This document shows, piece after piece, positions 1 to 9,180 of a DNA stretch of 64,000 bases. The translations under genes were made by a program, and so were the position numbers. Below the pieces are notes generated by a model, which saw only the letters and a program-made list of their open reading frames with translations, made no database searches and was not told the origin of the DNA. Positions within the stretch are counted from its first letter, which is position 1; every line of letters begins with the position of its first letter. This stretch comes from Lapidilactobacillus luobeiensis. Lineage in GTDB: Bacteria > Bacillota > Bacilli > Lactobacillales > Lactobacillaceae. The stretch spans positions 124,001 through 188,000 of the forward strand of contig NZ_BROC01000001.1 in NCBI RefSeq assembly GCF_024345205.1, given 5' to 3'.

Positions 1-927
1 GCCATGGCCCGCTATGGCTCTGATAAACCAGACTTGCGTTATGGCATGGAACTCCAAGATCTGAGCGACTATTTCAAGGAGAGCAGCTTCAAGGTCTTCA
101 CCGATGCCATTGCCAATGATGGCCAAGTCAAGGCAATCGTCGCGCCCCAAGCAGCGGCTCAATATTCACGGAAAAAGATCGACGGCATTCAAGATTATCT
201 CAAGCGTTTTGGCGCTAAAGGGCTGGCTTGGGTCAAAGTCGAAGCGGGCACCGTTGCCGGTCCGATCGCGAAATTCTTAAAGGATGATGCTGCCAATTTG
301 TTGGATCGACTAGGCGCGCAAGATGGCGACCTGATTCTTTTCGTCGCCGCCAGTCAAAAGGTTGTGGCAGATAGTCTGGGCTATTTACGGACTTTCTTCG
401 CCAAAGAATTGAACCTCATTCCGAAAAACCAATTTGCGTTCACTTGGGTCGTTGATTGGCCTTTGTTTGAATATGATGAAGGCGACCAGCGTTGGATCGC
501 GGCGCACCATCCCTTCACGATGCCTAACGAAGAAGATGTTCATTTGCTGGACACAGATCCTCACGCCGCCCACGCGCAAAGCTACGATATTGTCTTGAAC
601 GGCTACGAATTAGGTGGCGGTTCGATCCGTATCCATCAACGTGAGATCCAAGAGAAAATGTTGAAGGCCTTGGAAATCAGCCCGGAGACCGCCCAAAAGC
701 AATTCGGCTTCTTGCTGGACGCGATGGACTACGGGTTCCCACCACTAGGCGGCTTGGCGATCGGGTTGGATCGCTTTGCGATGCTGTTAGCGGATCGGGA
801 CAATATTCGGGATGTGATCGCCTTTCCGAAGAACTCCAACGCGACCGAACCAATGACCGCGGCGCCAACGCCAGTAGCGCCAGCGCAATTGGATGAACTT
901 GGTATCGAGGTCGAGAAACAGGATTAG
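1..927 (+). CDS. aspS: aspartyl-tRNA synthetase, C-terminal part
   Basis: Charges tRNA-Asp with aspartate in the cytoplasm. The gene enters from the left edge already in frame, so about 308 codons of the C-terminal half are visible. Seen in order: the bacterial GAD-type insertion domain (around the [20 protein letters not shown] stretch), the catalytic-domain segment [10 protein letters not shown], and class II motif 3 ([15 protein letters not shown]). The C-terminal tail [15 protein letters not shown] is typical of bacterial AspRS. An intrinsic terminator follows at 972-1003, so this is probably the end of a transcription unit (in relatives hisS-aspS). The true start lies outside the window. 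Confidence 0.97.
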   Translation, partial: AMARYGSDKPDLRYGMELQDLSDYFKESSFKVFTDAIANDGQVKAIVAPQAAAQYSRKKIDGIQDYLKRFGAKGLAWVKVEAGTVAGPIAKFLKDDAANLLDRLGAQDGDLILFVAASQKVVADSLGYLRTFFAKELNLIPKNQFAFTWVVDWPLFEYDEGDQRWIAAHHPFTMPNEEDVHLLDTDPHAAHAQSYDIVLNGYELGGGSIRIHQREIQEKMLKALEISPETAQKQFGFLLDAMDYGFPPLGGLAIGLDRFAMLLADRDNIRDVIAFPKNSNATEPMTAAPTPVAPAQLDELGIEVEKQD

Positions 928-971
928 GGTTTGGTGGCTTGAACGTCAACAAAGCGCAATTCGCACTTAAT

Positions 972-1003
972 GAAAAGTCATGTCTGCGGACGTGGCTTTT
1001 TTG
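972..1003 (+). terminator. intrinsic terminator after aspS
   Basis: The arms AAAGTCATGTC and GACGTGGCTTT enclose a TGCG loop and are followed by a T-run. It lies 45 bases after the aspS stop. Confidence 0.75.
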
Positions 1004-1030
1004 CATGAAATTTGGGAATTGGATGATATA

Positions 1031-1750
1031 GTAGGTTGGCCGCAGCTTGCGCTGCGAAATTCGGGGTGAGATCGCTGTGGGCGTCACTTTGAGCTTCGCA
1101 AAACCCGCGAATCTCAAAGCTGAGCCTTATTCTAAGCGGCAAAGCCGCTAAGAATAACGACACGGCTATCTCACCCCGAATTTCTCCGCTCCAGCCGCTC
1201 AACGTTATAACAGTCGCTTGAGCACTCACGCCAACTGACAAGCTATGGTCAATTGATGGGGAGCCACGCAATTGACGACCGTAGTTAGTGGTCACCAGCT
1301 TTAAATTGGTGACACCAGTACAGTCTGTCTGATGAACAGAGCTAGTTCTCAGTGAATCAACTGAATCGGTTGGCCTTCCACCCGTGGATTGTTATGGAAA
1401 CGAGTAAAGATGTTCAACCGATGCAAAAGTCCCAACCTTCTAATCCGAATTTGTTGGTATTGCCGTACCACCTCAAAAGTGGGCAATTGTTTGACCTCTA
1501 GTTCGCAAAAGCACTTCGTTCGATACGTCGCCTCGATTGAAAATAAGCTCAATTCTGCCCAGCAACCGCCTCAGGACGTGTGGCTCAGCGGTGAGATTAT
1601 TCTTAGCGATTTATCGCTTAGAATAAGGCTCGATTTGGAGACAATTCCCGTTTTTGGAATTGGCTTCAAACGACGCCCACCACGTTCCAGTCCGCAAAAG
1701 CAGTCCCAGCCGGTTGCGCTTATACAACCCCCACCACACATGCAATTAGG
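1031..1750 (+). repeat. composite intergenic repeat A, copy 1
   Basis: This fills most of the gap between aspS and msrA. It begins with GTAGGTTGGCCGC and ends with TGCAATTAGG, boundaries shared with other copies. The first structured core spans 1056-1184. Its outer stem is GAAATTCGGGGTGAG paired with CTCACCCCGAATTTC. Inside are hairpin P2 (CTTTGAG/CTCAAAG, 1087-1119) and hairpin P3 (TTATTCT.../...AGAATAA, 1127-1157). The conserved linker is about 1185-1561. The second core, inverted, spans 1562-1717; its outer stem is decayed here but P3 (1597-1627) is intact. ORFs called in this stretch are products of the repeat and are not conserved between copies. Confidence 0.85.
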
Positions 1751-1845
1751 CAAAAAGAATCCCGAACAGAGGTGCCATCAAATCAAATTGTGCCCAACTT
1801 GTTTCATTGCATTTTCAGCGGATAACACAGATAATGGAGATAATG

Positions 1846-2388
1846 ATGGAGAAAGAAGTGAGTTTGATGACACAAGCAAGCGCGATTTTTGCCGGTGGCT
1901 GTTTCTGGTGTATGGTGCAACCTTTCGACCAGCATCCAGGGATTTTGAAAGTAACCTCGGGGTATACAGGCGGTCATGTGGTCGATCCAACTTACGAACA
2001 AGTTTGTAGCGGCACGACCGGTCATACAGAGGCGGTCAAGATCGATTTCGATCCGGCGGTGATTTCGTATCAGGAGCTGGTCGACATTTACTGGCAGGTG
2101 ACCGATCCGACTGATGCGTCTGGCCAATTTCAGGATCGGGGCGATAATTATCGGCCGGTCATTTATGTGGCCAATGAAGCGCAACAACAGATCGCCACGG
2201 CTTCACGGGCGGCTTTGGCGGCCTCAGGTGTGTTCAAGCAGCCGATCGTGACGACGATCGAGCCAGTTGAGCCGTTTTATCCGGCGGAAGACTATCATCA
2301 GGATTTCTACAAGAAGGATCCGGCACGGATGGCCTTGGAAGAGGCGGGTGGCCGTGAGCAGTTCATTCAGACGCACTGGTCTAAATAA
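1846..2388 (+). CDS. msrA: peptide methionine-S-sulfoxide reductase
   Basis: Reduces methionine-S-sulfoxide in oxidised proteins using thioredoxin. The catalytic GCFWC motif is near residue 19 of the chosen start, followed by the family-typical SGYTGG and later [10 protein letters not shown] segments. About 180 aa, a normal MsrA length. Start choice: ATG 1846 has GGAG six bases upstream. GTG 1858 and ATG 1867 (giving [15 protein letters not shown]) are credible alternatives. It stands alone between repeat copy 1 and its own terminator. No MsrB is visible nearby. Confidence 0.92.
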   Translation: MEKEVSLMTQASAIFAGGCFWCMVQPFDQHPGILKVTSGYTGGHVVDPTYEQVCSGTTGHTEAVKIDFDPAVISYQELVDIYWQVTDPTDASGQFQDRGDNYRPVIYVANEAQQQIATASRAALAASGVFKQPIVTTIEPVEPFYPAEDYHQDFYKKDPARMALEEAGGREQFIQTHWSK

Positions 2389-2464
2389 GTGGCGTAGCAT
2401 CAGGCGATTTCTATTGATCGGCTTGCTAAGATGATTGGAGAGTATTATCGCTTTCTGTAAGAAA

Positions 2465-2498
2465 AGCGCGAGTGGATTTCCATTACGCTATTTTTTTT
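2465..2498 (+). terminator. intrinsic terminator after msrA
   Basis: The stem pairs AGCG with CGCT and TGG with CCA, and is followed by eight T residues. Confidence 0.6.
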
Positions 2499-2583
2499 AA
2501 AATGGCAGATCAAGACTAACTCCCAACTGTGACAATGTGTTACAATAGTGGCACATTAGCGTGTAGAGAGGATCCTTACGACC

Positions 2584-3462
2584 ATGTTTAACGATTTAGA
2601 AAAAATGAGAAGGCGACATTCTAACTTGTCCAAGTTATCAATGGCGTTTTTTTATGCGATTGCGGTTTCGATTGCTTTGAATTTCTTTTGGCAGCCAGGT
2701 AAGATTTATTCGTCTGGCGTGACTGGCGCGGCACAGGTGATTGCCAGTATTTCCGAAAAGGTCCATATTCCTTTGACGACGCCGATTTTGTATTTCGCTT
2801 TGAATATTCCTTTATTCATTTTGGCTTGGTTCAAGATTGGGCATCACTTTACTGCTTTTACATTTTTGGCGGTGTTGTTCTCGACGATCATGATGCATTT
2901 GATGCCAGCTGTTCACATTACCAATGATCCGATCGTTTGCGCGATTTTTGGTGGTTTGATCAACGGTATGGGGACGGGGATGGCCCTGAAGAATAATATT
3001 TCCACGGGTGGTCTGGATATCATTGGTATTATTTTACGTAAAAAAACAGGTCGGAGTATGGGCTCAATCAATATCTTCTTCAATTTGATCATCATCATCG
3101 CGGCCGGGTTTGTTTTTGGTTGGGTCCATGCCTTATATAGTGCCATGGGGATCTTTATCAACGGTCGGGTGATCGACATGGTTTATACTAGTCACCAGCG
3201 TTTGCAGGTGATGATCATCACTAATCAGCCGAAAAAAGTGATCAATGAGATCCAACATTCGATGCGGCGTGGGATCACGATCGTGCATGACGCTGAGGGT
3301 GCCTTCAAACATGAAGAAAAAACGATCTTGTTCACGGTCATCTCACGTTATGAAATGCATGATCTTTCCGATGCTATGTATAAATCGGATCCGTATGCCT
3401 TTGTTAGTATCACTGAATCATTTAAGGTCATGGGCCATTTCTATGAGCCTAAGGTCGAGTAA
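2584..3462 (+). CDS. YitT family membrane protein (DUF161 + DUF2179)
   Basis: Predicted integral membrane protein of 292 aa. There are about five hydrophobic spans in the first 200 residues: FFYAIAVSIALNFF, ILYFALNIPLFILAW, a span near 95-110, VCAIFGGLINGMGTGMAL and IIIIAAGFVFGWVHALYSAM. A soluble C-terminal domain follows (VMIITNQPKKVINEIQH... onward) with the features of DUF2179. The GGLDIIGIIL signature of YitT proteins is present. Function in this family is poorly known. A purine-rich AGAGAGGAT precedes the ATG. A family B element is inserted right after its stop codon. Confidence 0.88.
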   Translation: MFNDLEKMRRRHSNLSKLSMAFFYAIAVSIALNFFWQPGKIYSSGVTGAAQVIASISEKVHIPLTTPILYFALNIPLFILAWFKIGHHFTAFTFLAVLFSTIMMHLMPAVHITNDPIVCAIFGGLINGMGTGMALKNNISTGGLDIIGIILRKKTGRSMGSINIFFNLIIIIAAGFVFGWVHALYSAMGIFINGRVIDMVYTSHQRLQVMIITNQPKKVINEIQHSMRRGITIVHDAEGAFKHEEKTILFTVISRYEMHDLSDAMYKSDPYAFVSITESFKVMGHFYEPKVE

Positions 3463-3466
3463 ATAG

Positions 3467-3587
3467 AGAGTGTGAGCCACCCCGGGAGCTCCTGAGCATT
3501 AGCCTAGCCAGGCTTTTGGAGGCAGGGCTTGGCCTCCGAAAGCCTGGCGTAGCTAAGCGGAAGGAGCTGGGGTAGCGAACACGTTTC
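3467..3587 (+). mobile_element. family B MITE-like element, copy 1
   Basis: A 121-bp imperfect palindrome starting AGAGTGTGAG and ending CACGTTTC. It is flanked by AAATAG on both sides (3461-3466 and 3588-3593), as expected for a 6-bp target duplication. The left flank includes the last bases of the YitT gene's stop codon. The internal segment GAGCATTAGCCTAGC pairs imperfectly with GCGTAGCTAAGCGG, and TTGGAGGC with GCCTCCGA. No coding capacity. Confidence 0.85.
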
Positions 3588-3606
3588 AAATAGAGGAGGT
3601 TTTATC

Positions 3607-4512
3607 ATGACCACACCATTATTGATTGGCTCACATGTAAGTATGAGCGGGCAAAAAATGTTAGTGGGCGCCGCGGAAGAAGCGATTTCCTATCAGGCGA
3701 CCACAATGATGGTTTTTACCGGCGCGCCGCAAAATACGCGACGTAAACCGATCGCGGAGTTGCGGATCCCTGAAGGCCAAGCACTGATGGCAGCCAATGA
3801 CATTGCAAAATTGGTGGTGCACGCGCCTTATATTCTGAACTTGGGTAATACGATCAAGCCGGAGAAATTGCCTTTCGCGATTGAATTTATGCAAGAAGAG
3901 CTGCGCCGGGCTGATGCGTTAGGTGCCTATGCGATCAGTTTCCATCCTGGCGCGCATGTTGGTGCTGGCGCTGATGTGGCGATCACCCAGATCGCTCATG
4001 CTTTAGATGAGATCATTTCTCGGGATCAAAAGGCGACGATCGCACTGGAAACGATGGCCGGAAAAGGGACAGAAGTTGGGCGAACTTTTGAGGAACTCGC
4101 GCAGATCATTGATCGGACCCAGCAAAATGATCATCTTAGCGTTACTTTTGATACTTGTCATACCAGTGATGCAGGTTACGACATCAAAAATGATTTTGAT
4201 GGGGTTCTGAACCAGTTTGATCACGTGATCGGGCTGGAGCGGCTGAGCGTGATCCATTTGAATGACTCGAAAAATCCCCAAGGGAGTCACAAGGATCGCC
4301 ACACCAATCTGGGATTTGGCACGATCGGCTTTGATGCGCTGAATCGCGTGGCGCATCATCCCCAATTGTTGGCAGTACCGAAAATCATGGAAACGCCATA
4401 TGTGGGGATCACGGCAGACGCTAAGGGGACGATCGCGCCTTATGGTGCTGAGATCGCCATGGTACGGGCCGGTCGTTTTGATCCGGATATGATCGCTAAA
4501 CTCCGTGCTTAG
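3607..4512 (+). CDS. nfo: endonuclease IV (AP endonuclease)
   Basis: Cleaves DNA 5' of abasic sites during base excision repair; zinc enzyme with a TIM-barrel fold. 301 aa. Family metal-binding segments are visible: [34 protein letters not shown] and [16 protein letters not shown]. The start at 3607 has a strong RBS (GAGGAGG). The upstream gap carries a family B insertion ending 19 bases before the ATG, so the element may have changed this gene's promoter region. A bidirectional terminator follows. Confidence 0.96.
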   Translation: MTTPLLIGSHVSMSGQKMLVGAAEEAISYQATTMMVFTGAPQNTRRKPIAELRIPEGQALMAANDIAKLVVHAPYILNLGNTIKPEKLPFAIEFMQEELRRADALGAYAISFHPGAHVGAGADVAITQIAHALDEIISRDQKATIALETMAGKGTEVGRTFEELAQIIDRTQQNDHLSVTFDTCHTSDAGYDIKNDFDGVLNQFDHVIGLERLSVIHLNDSKNPQGSHKDRHTNLGFGTIGFDALNRVAHHPQLLAVPKIMETPYVGITADAKGTIAPYGAEIAMVRAGRFDPDMIAKLRA

Positions 4513-4580
4513 ACCTGAACTGGTCGGCTCGATCTGAAATTTTGAATTTATCCCCTCGGTCATTAAAAAATTGGCCAACT

Positions 4581-4647
4581 AAAAAAACGCGCCAATGCTC
4601 GCTGATCTGTCAACTTGACCAGAACACAAGGCATTAGCGCGTTTTTT
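4581..4647. terminator. bidirectional terminator between nfo and the PPDK regulator
   Basis: The arms AAAAAACGCGCCAATGC and GCATTAGCGCGTTTTTT end convergent transcripts from nfo (+) and the gene at 4706-5524 (-). Confidence 0.85.
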
Positions 4648-4705
4648 GATTATTTAGATAAATATTATTTTGATCGTTTTTACTTTTGTCGGACCATCTG
4701 CAAGC

Positions 4706-5524
4706 TTAATAATGATCCAAGCCAAGGCGTTCTAAGATCAGAGTCGCTGTTTCTTCGATCGAGCGGTTAGAAACATTGATCACGTAGCAGCCCAGTTTCT
4801 TGTAGAGGTTCTCCGCAAAGGCCAGCTCGTTTTTGATCTCATCCATATTGGAATAGTTGGTGTCCGGATTCAAGCCATAGGCGATCATTCGCTCACGACG
4901 AATGTTGTTCAACACCTTAGGATCATTGGTCAGACCAATGATCTTATGAGGATCGACTTGGTAGATCTCGTCAGGGATATGCGCTTGGGGCACGATCGGC
5001 AAATTGGCGACTTTGATATTGCGATTAGCCAAGAAAAGCGAGATCGGTGTTTTGGAGGTACGCGAGATGCCTAATAAAATCACGTCAGCGTCAAGAAAAC
5101 CGCGTGGATCTTTGCCATCATCATAAAGCACCGCGAATTCCATGGCGGAGATCCGGTCGAAATATAGTTCGTTCAAATGATGGACCGCGCCAGCCTCATG
5201 CGTCGGTTGCAAGTTGAAACGCTTGCTGACGGAGCGAACGACTGGTGATAGTAGGTCGATCGCGGTCAATTCATGATTGGCCGCTTGGATCTGAATATAC
5301 TCGCTTAAGCCTTGCGTCACAACAGTATGGGTGATGATCGCATTCTTTTCCACCGCAACTTGGATCAGACTGTCGACTTTTTCTTTGGTATTAACGAAGG
5401 GGAAACGTTCATAGATCGGTTTGACTTCAGGAAATTGCGCCATAGCGGCCTGGGTCAGTTTGAAGGCTGTTTCACCTACGGAATCTGAGATCAAGCATAA
5501 ATAAAGGGTTTTTCGTTGTGCCAT
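4706..5524 (-). CDS. pyruvate, phosphate dikinase regulatory protein (DUF299 kinase/pyrophosphorylase)
   Basis: Family members phosphorylate and dephosphorylate a threonine of pyruvate, phosphate dikinase or PEP synthase, using ADP or phosphate. 272 aa. The atypical P-loop LGISRTSKTP is visible around the middle, with the family N-terminus LISDSVGETA. Start: ATG 5524 (MAQRKTLYL), because GAGG lies eight bases upstream; an in-frame ATG five codons earlier overlaps that RBS. The target dikinase is not encoded in this window. In many lactobacilli this gene sits near rpsU, as here, and is transcribed divergently from it. Confidence 0.93.
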   Translation of the reverse strand: MAQRKTLYLCLISDSVGETAFKLTQAAMAQFPEVKPIYERFPFVNTKEKVDSLIQVAVEKNAIITHTVVTQGLSEYIQIQAANHELTAIDLLSPVVRSVSKRFNLQPTHEAGAVHHLNELYFDRISAMEFAVLYDDGKDPRGFLDADVILLGISRTSKTPISLFLANRNIKVANLPIVPQAHIPDEIYQVDPHKIIGLTNDPKVLNNIRRERMIAYGLNPDTNYSNMDEIKNELAFAENLYKKLGCYVINVSNRSIEETATLILERLGLDHY

Positions 5525-5621
5525 TCCTATCATCCTCATTTATTTCGACTTTTTCTTGCTAAGTCAATCATAGCATATTCAACGCTTACATAACTATTTT
5601 AACGGAATTTTCCTAAAGTTG

Positions 5622-5650
5622 TTGACCTCATTTTTATCTTTCGCTATAAT
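5622..5650 (+). promoter_or_regulatory. rpsU promoter
   Basis: TTGACC (5622-5627), a 17-bp spacer and TATAAT (5645-5650). This is a near-consensus SigA promoter 79 bases ahead of the rpsU ATG. Confidence 0.9.
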
Positions 5651-5728
5651 AGACAAGAACACTTATGGGGTTGCGCAATTTGCACAGGTCGTGGGTAGTT
5701 ACATAGAAACCGGAAGGAGGGAAATCAC

Positions 5729-5911
5729 ATGGCTAATAAGACAGTTGTCCGTGACAATGAGTCAATTGATGATGCTCTTCGACGTTTTAAACGTTCCGTT
5801 TCTAAAAGTGGTACACTTCAAGAATATCGGAAACGAGAATTTTACGAGAAACCTAGCGTTAAGCGTAAATTAAAATCCGAAGCTGCCCGGAAACGTAAAA
5901 AGTTTAGATAA
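5729..5911 (+). CDS. rpsU: 30S ribosomal protein S21
   Basis: Small-subunit ribosomal protein of 60 aa with the basic C-terminus [16 protein letters not shown], matching bS21 along its length. A strong RBS (GGAAGGAGGG) precedes the ATG. Its own promoter at 5622-5650 gives a leader of about 70 bases. In many bacteria rpsU is next to dnaG and rpoD; here those two are about 14 kb downstream. It is followed by a terminator-like hairpin and then yqeY. Confidence 0.97.
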   Translation: MANKTVVRDNESIDDALRRFKRSVSKSGTLQEYRKREFYEKPSVKRKLKSEAARKRKKFR

Positions 5912-5918
5912 TGAGAAA

Positions 5919-5971
5919 CGCCCTCTTGGTTTGGGATTACGAATGTGATCACTAACTAAGGGGCTTTTTTC
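5919..5971 (+). terminator. probable terminator after rpsU
   Basis: GCCCTCTTGGTT and AACTAAGGGGC form an imperfect stem with a long loop, followed by a T-run. It could allow partial read-through into yqeY. Confidence 0.55.
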
Positions 5972-6066
5972 TTTGCTGGCGCTTTGTTGAATTTCACCGG
6001 TGAACGCAGGGAACTGACCTGACGCCGCCAAACTATTTTTTCAAAAAAAGAAAGCGAGGAATTATG

Positions 6067-6522
6067 ATGGATCTGACCACACAATTGACCAATGATTTAA
6101 AAACAGCGATGAAGGCCCACGACAAAACCAAATTGAATGTCGTGCGGATGATCAAATCGTCCCTGATGAACGCTAAAATCAAGAAGGAAAGCCTCCAAGC
6201 CACCTTGACCCGCGAGGAAGAATTAGCGGTTTTGAGCACCGAACTGAAACAACGCCAGGATTCGCTGGCCGAATTTGAAAAGGCGGGTCGCGACGATTTG
6301 GCCGCCGAAACCAAAGCGGAAATCGCTATTGTCCAAACCTATCTGCCCGCACCTTTGAGCGATGCTGAGTTAGGCGAAGCGGTCAGCGCCGCGATCAATG
6401 AAACCGGAGCGACCTCCATGAAGGATATGGGGGCAGTAATGAAGGCTCTGATGCCCAAAGTCAAGGGACGTGCCGATGGCGGCAAAGTCAACCAGCTCGT
6501 CAAAACGGCTTTGATGAAGTAA
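6067..6522 (+). CDS. yqeY: GatB/YqeY domain protein
   Basis: 151-aa helical protein matching the YqeY family, related to the tail domain of the amidotransferase subunit GatB. Its exact role is unsettled; an effect on tRNA amidation or stability has been proposed for the domain. The N-terminus LTTQLTNDLKTAMKAHDK and the C-terminal VMKALMPKVKGRADG...VNQLVK are diagnostic. Start 6067 is preferred over the adjacent ATG 6064 because GAGGA is then six bases away. Placement between rpsU and phoH is the usual lactobacillar order. A terminator hairpin lies at 6731-6763. Confidence 0.92.
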   Translation: MDLTTQLTNDLKTAMKAHDKTKLNVVRMIKSSLMNAKIKKESLQATLTREEELAVLSTELKQRQDSLAEFEKAGRDDLAAETKAEIAIVQTYLPAPLSDAELGEAVSAAINETGATSMKDMGAVMKALMPKVKGRADGGKVNQLVKTALMK

Positions 6523-6720
6523 AGCGTTCAGGCACCTGGTAAGGCCGCAGGAACGTTTCTACCCAGGTAAGGAGATCAGTACTGATCGCGCTCGTTCGCC
6601 CGTCGCAGGCGGTTAGGACGGCGCTAAACGTCCAATGACTTCCGCGGTTTGGCTGCCAAGGCGCAGCTTAACCGTCTAGCAAAATTGAAACGTTTGAAAT
6701 TTTGGCCCCACCAAATAACG
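6523..6720. other. structured intergenic stretch after yqeY
   Basis: No gene. The sequence is rich in local inverted repeats: CCGTC...GACGG, ACCTGG...CCAGGT, and GAAACGTTTGAAA near 6690. It resembles none of the other repeats in the window closely. It may be a decayed relative of family B (a shared ACGTTTGAAA-like end), but I cannot demonstrate that. Confidence 0.35.
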
Positions 6721-6730
6721 ATCATGGCAA

Positions 6731-6763
6731 CGGCACTCGGACAAAAAGCGAGTGCTGTTTTTG
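6731..6763 (+). terminator. intrinsic terminator after yqeY
   Basis: GGCACTCG and CGAGTGCT flank a short loop, followed by GTTTTT. Confidence 0.8.
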
Positions 6764-6832
6764 ACCCAAACAGTTAGTAAGCGTTTGCCTAGACAGATTG
6801 TTACCTCATTCGGTTCCATTTTTGATTTTATT

Positions 6833-7643
6833 CTTAATTGCAGGTGTGGTGGGTTTGGATGGGGACGCAACCGCCTCAGGACGTTTATCGTGGCTGGAAC
6901 GCGGTGGGCACTGTTTTGAGCCAATCCGCAAAACTCGCGGCTTGTCTCAAAATCAGACCTTATTCTAAGCGATAAATCGCCAAGAATAATCTCACCGCTG
7001 AGCCACACGTCCTGAGGCGGTTGCTAGGCAGAATTGTGCTTATCTGCAATTGATACGAAGGATTTGACGAAGTGGTTTTGCGAGTTAGAGGTCATAACAA
7101 TTGCCCACTTTTGCGGTGGTACGGCAATACCAACGGATTTGGATTAGTAGGTCGGTACATTTCGGATAGTGCCACCAACTTTATCTCACTTACCTAAGCG
7201 GGTTCGGGTTGAAAACTGACCGATCCAGCTGATTCACCGAGAACTAGGTTTGTCCATCAAGTAGACAGCGCTGGTGTCACCAATTTAAAGCCGGTAACCA
7301 CTAACCACGACCGTCATTTGCGTGGCGCCTCATCAATTGGCTATAGCTTGCCAGTTGGCGTGAGTGCTTCAATGATTAAGTTAACGTTGGGCGGCTGGAG
7401 CGGAGCGTAGTGTTGGTGGTCTGTTCGTTTGTCGGCGGAAGGTCGGACCGGGGGTGAGTCAGCCGCGATATTATTGTTGGCGATTAATCGCCTACAATAA
7501 GGCCGAGCTTGAAGATTTTCGGTGCACTTCCGAAAAGCTTCAAGTCGTGCCCGCAGCGTTCCACCACCCCCAGCCCGACCTGGAGCCATTCCATATCTGC
7601 CCACCACCAACGCCACGCGCAGCGCAAGCCGCGGTCAAACTAC
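6833..7643 (-). repeat. composite intergenic repeat A, copy 2
   Basis: Inverted relative to copy 1. Core A2 is at 6867-7024; its outer stem is an 18-bp perfect pair, GCAACCGCCTCAGGACGT with ACGTCCTGAGGCGGTTGC. Inside are P2 (TTTGAGCC.../TCTCAAAA) and P3 (TTATTCT/AGAATAA). The linker follows, including the conserved GGTACGGCAATACC. Core A1 is at 7441-7580, with outer stem GGTCGGACCGGGGGTG against CACCCCCAGCCCGACC and P3 arms TTATTGT/ACAATAA. Further flanking arms pair around 7403-7420 and 7597-7620. It fills the gap between yqeY and phoH; any phoH promoter must lie in or just after it. Confidence 0.85.
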
Positions 7644-7724
7644 TTTCACCTTTTTGCTAGTCGCGCTCTGGAGCGGTTTGTGCTAAAATTTAGGTATTGC
7701 AAGTATTTGATGGGAGCGAAATAG

Positions 7725-8720
7725 TTGGTCGAAGAAACCTCGGTTGAAAAGGCGTTCACCTTGACCCACCCAGAACAGGCGTTGAACCTACTGGGAGTCA
7801 ATGATGAATTTCTCCATTTGTTAGAAGAAGACTTGAACGTTGAACTACGCGCTTTCGCGGAGAGAATCACGATCACCGGGCCGGCGCCCACAGCCAGTTT
7901 AGCGCTGCAAGTCTTGGAACAATTAGCACAAGTCAGCGCCCAAGGAATCACCCTCAGCACCGCCGATGTTCAAAGCGCTTTGAAAATGGCGCAAAAAGGG
8001 ACTTTGGAATATTTTAGCGAACTTTATCAGGAAGTCCTGATCCGCGACAGTCAGCAGCGGCCGATCCGGGTGAAGAATCTGGGGCAGCGCCAATATGTTC
8101 AATCGGTCCGCCACAATGAAATCACCTTTGGCGTAGGGCCGGCGGGGACGGGGAAAACATTTCTAGCGGTGGTCTTGGCGGTCTCAGCCTTGAAGAGCAA
8201 CCAAGTCCAGCGGATCATTTTGACCCGGCCTGCGGTGGAAGCGGGGGAGAGTCTGGGCTTTCTTCCCGGCGACTTGAAAGAGAAGATCGATCCTTATTTG
8301 CGGCCGCTGTATGACGCGTTGTACACGATTTTGGGCACGGAGCAGGCCAATCGGATGTTGGATCGAGGCATTATTGAGATCGCGCCGCTGGCTTATATGC
8401 GCGGGCGGACTTTGGAAGAGGCGTTCGTGATCTTGGATGAGGCCCAGAACACGACCACCGCGCAGATGAAGATGTTTCTGACCCGTTTGGGGATCAATTC
8501 GAAAATGATCATTAACGGTGATTTGACCCAAGTGGATCTGCCGCATAATCAGAAGAGTGGGTTGCGGCAGGCAACCGAGATCTTGCAGCAAGTCAAGCGA
8601 ATCGGGATCGTGCGCTTTTCTTCAACGGATGTGGTACGCCATCCAGTTGTCGCTAAAATCATTGACGCGTACGAAAAATTTGATCAGGAGCAGATGAAAC
8701 GTGAATCTAGAAATCATTAA
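7725..8720 (+). CDS. phoH: PhoH-like ATPase
   Basis: Cytoplasmic P-loop ATPase of the PhoH/YbeZ family, tied to RNA metabolism by its constant linkage to ybeY. 331 aa. Walker A GPAGTGKT is at residues 138-145; the Walker B-type ILDEAQN is near residue 238. The N-terminal region resembles a KH-like RNA-binding segment. The start is a TTG with GGGAG eight bases upstream; no in-frame ATG fits better. It overlaps ybeY by 20 bases and opens the phoH-ybeY-dgkA-cdd-era-recO run. Confidence 0.94.
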   Translation: MVEETSVEKAFTLTHPEQALNLLGVNDEFLHLLEEDLNVELRAFAERITITGPAPTASLALQVLEQLAQVSAQGITLSTADVQSALKMAQKGTLEYFSELYQEVLIRDSQQRPIRVKNLGQRQYVQSVRHNEITFGVGPAGTGKTFLAVVLAVSALKSNQVQRIILTRPAVEAGESLGFLPGDLKEKIDPYLRPLYDALYTILGTEQANRMLDRGIIEIAPLAYMRGRTLEEAFVILDEAQNTTTAQMKMFLTRLGINSKMIINGDLTQVDLPHNQKSGLRQATEILQQVKRIGIVRFSSTDVVRHPVVAKIIDAYEKFDQEQMKRESRNH

Positions 8721-9180
8721 TGACGACCATTTGTTACCCGCAGAACGGGAAGATTGGATCCGTAAATTAGTTGACTTTGCGGCGGCGAAGCTGGAACTGC
8801 CCGCCGACACGGAAATGTCGATCAGCTTGATCACCGATGACAAGATCCGCGAGATCAATCGGGAGTATCGCGACAAGGATCGGGTGACTGATGTGATCAG
8901 TTTCGCCATCGAGGATGATGAGGCCGATGAGTGGCCCAACTTCCGCGAGCTGGAAGACGAGCTGGACATTCCGCGTAATATCGGCGATTTGTTTATCGCC
9001 CCTGGGCACGTGGCGGAACAAGCCAAAACTTACGAACATAGTTTTGACCGGGAATTCGGCTATACGGTGGTCCACGGGTTTCTCCACTTAAATGGTTATG
9101 ATCACATCGAGCCCGCCGATGAGCAGGTGATGATCAAACTTCAAGAAGAAATACTTGATGCTTATGGCCTCAAACGTTAA
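8701..9180 (+). CDS. ybeY: endoribonuclease YbeY (rRNA maturation factor)
   Basis: Metal-dependent single-strand endoribonuclease needed for 16S rRNA 3' maturation and ribosome quality control. 159 aa. The zinc-binding motif HGFLHLNGYDH supplies H125, H129 and H135. The upstream segment VTDVISFAIED is also conserved. GTG start at 8701, inside the end of phoH, so the two are probably translationally coupled; the next gene starts inside this one. Confidence 0.95.
   Translation: MNLEIINDDHLLPAEREDWIRKLVDFAAAKLELPADTEMSISLITDDKIREINREYRDKDRVTDVISFAIEDDEADEWPNFRELEDELDIPRNIGDLFIAPGHVAEQAKTYEHSFDREFGYTVVHGFLHLNGYDHIEPADEQVMIKLQEEILDAYGLKR

Noticed and set aside
978-2009. Several open frames of 60-206 codons on both strands
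   Set aside because: They lie in composite repeat copy 1, are not conserved between repeat copies, and arise because the palindromic GC-rich arms avoid stops.
7341-7960. Open frames on both strands before phoH
   Set aside because: Inside repeat copy 2 or antisense to phoH; no RBS and no family resemblance.
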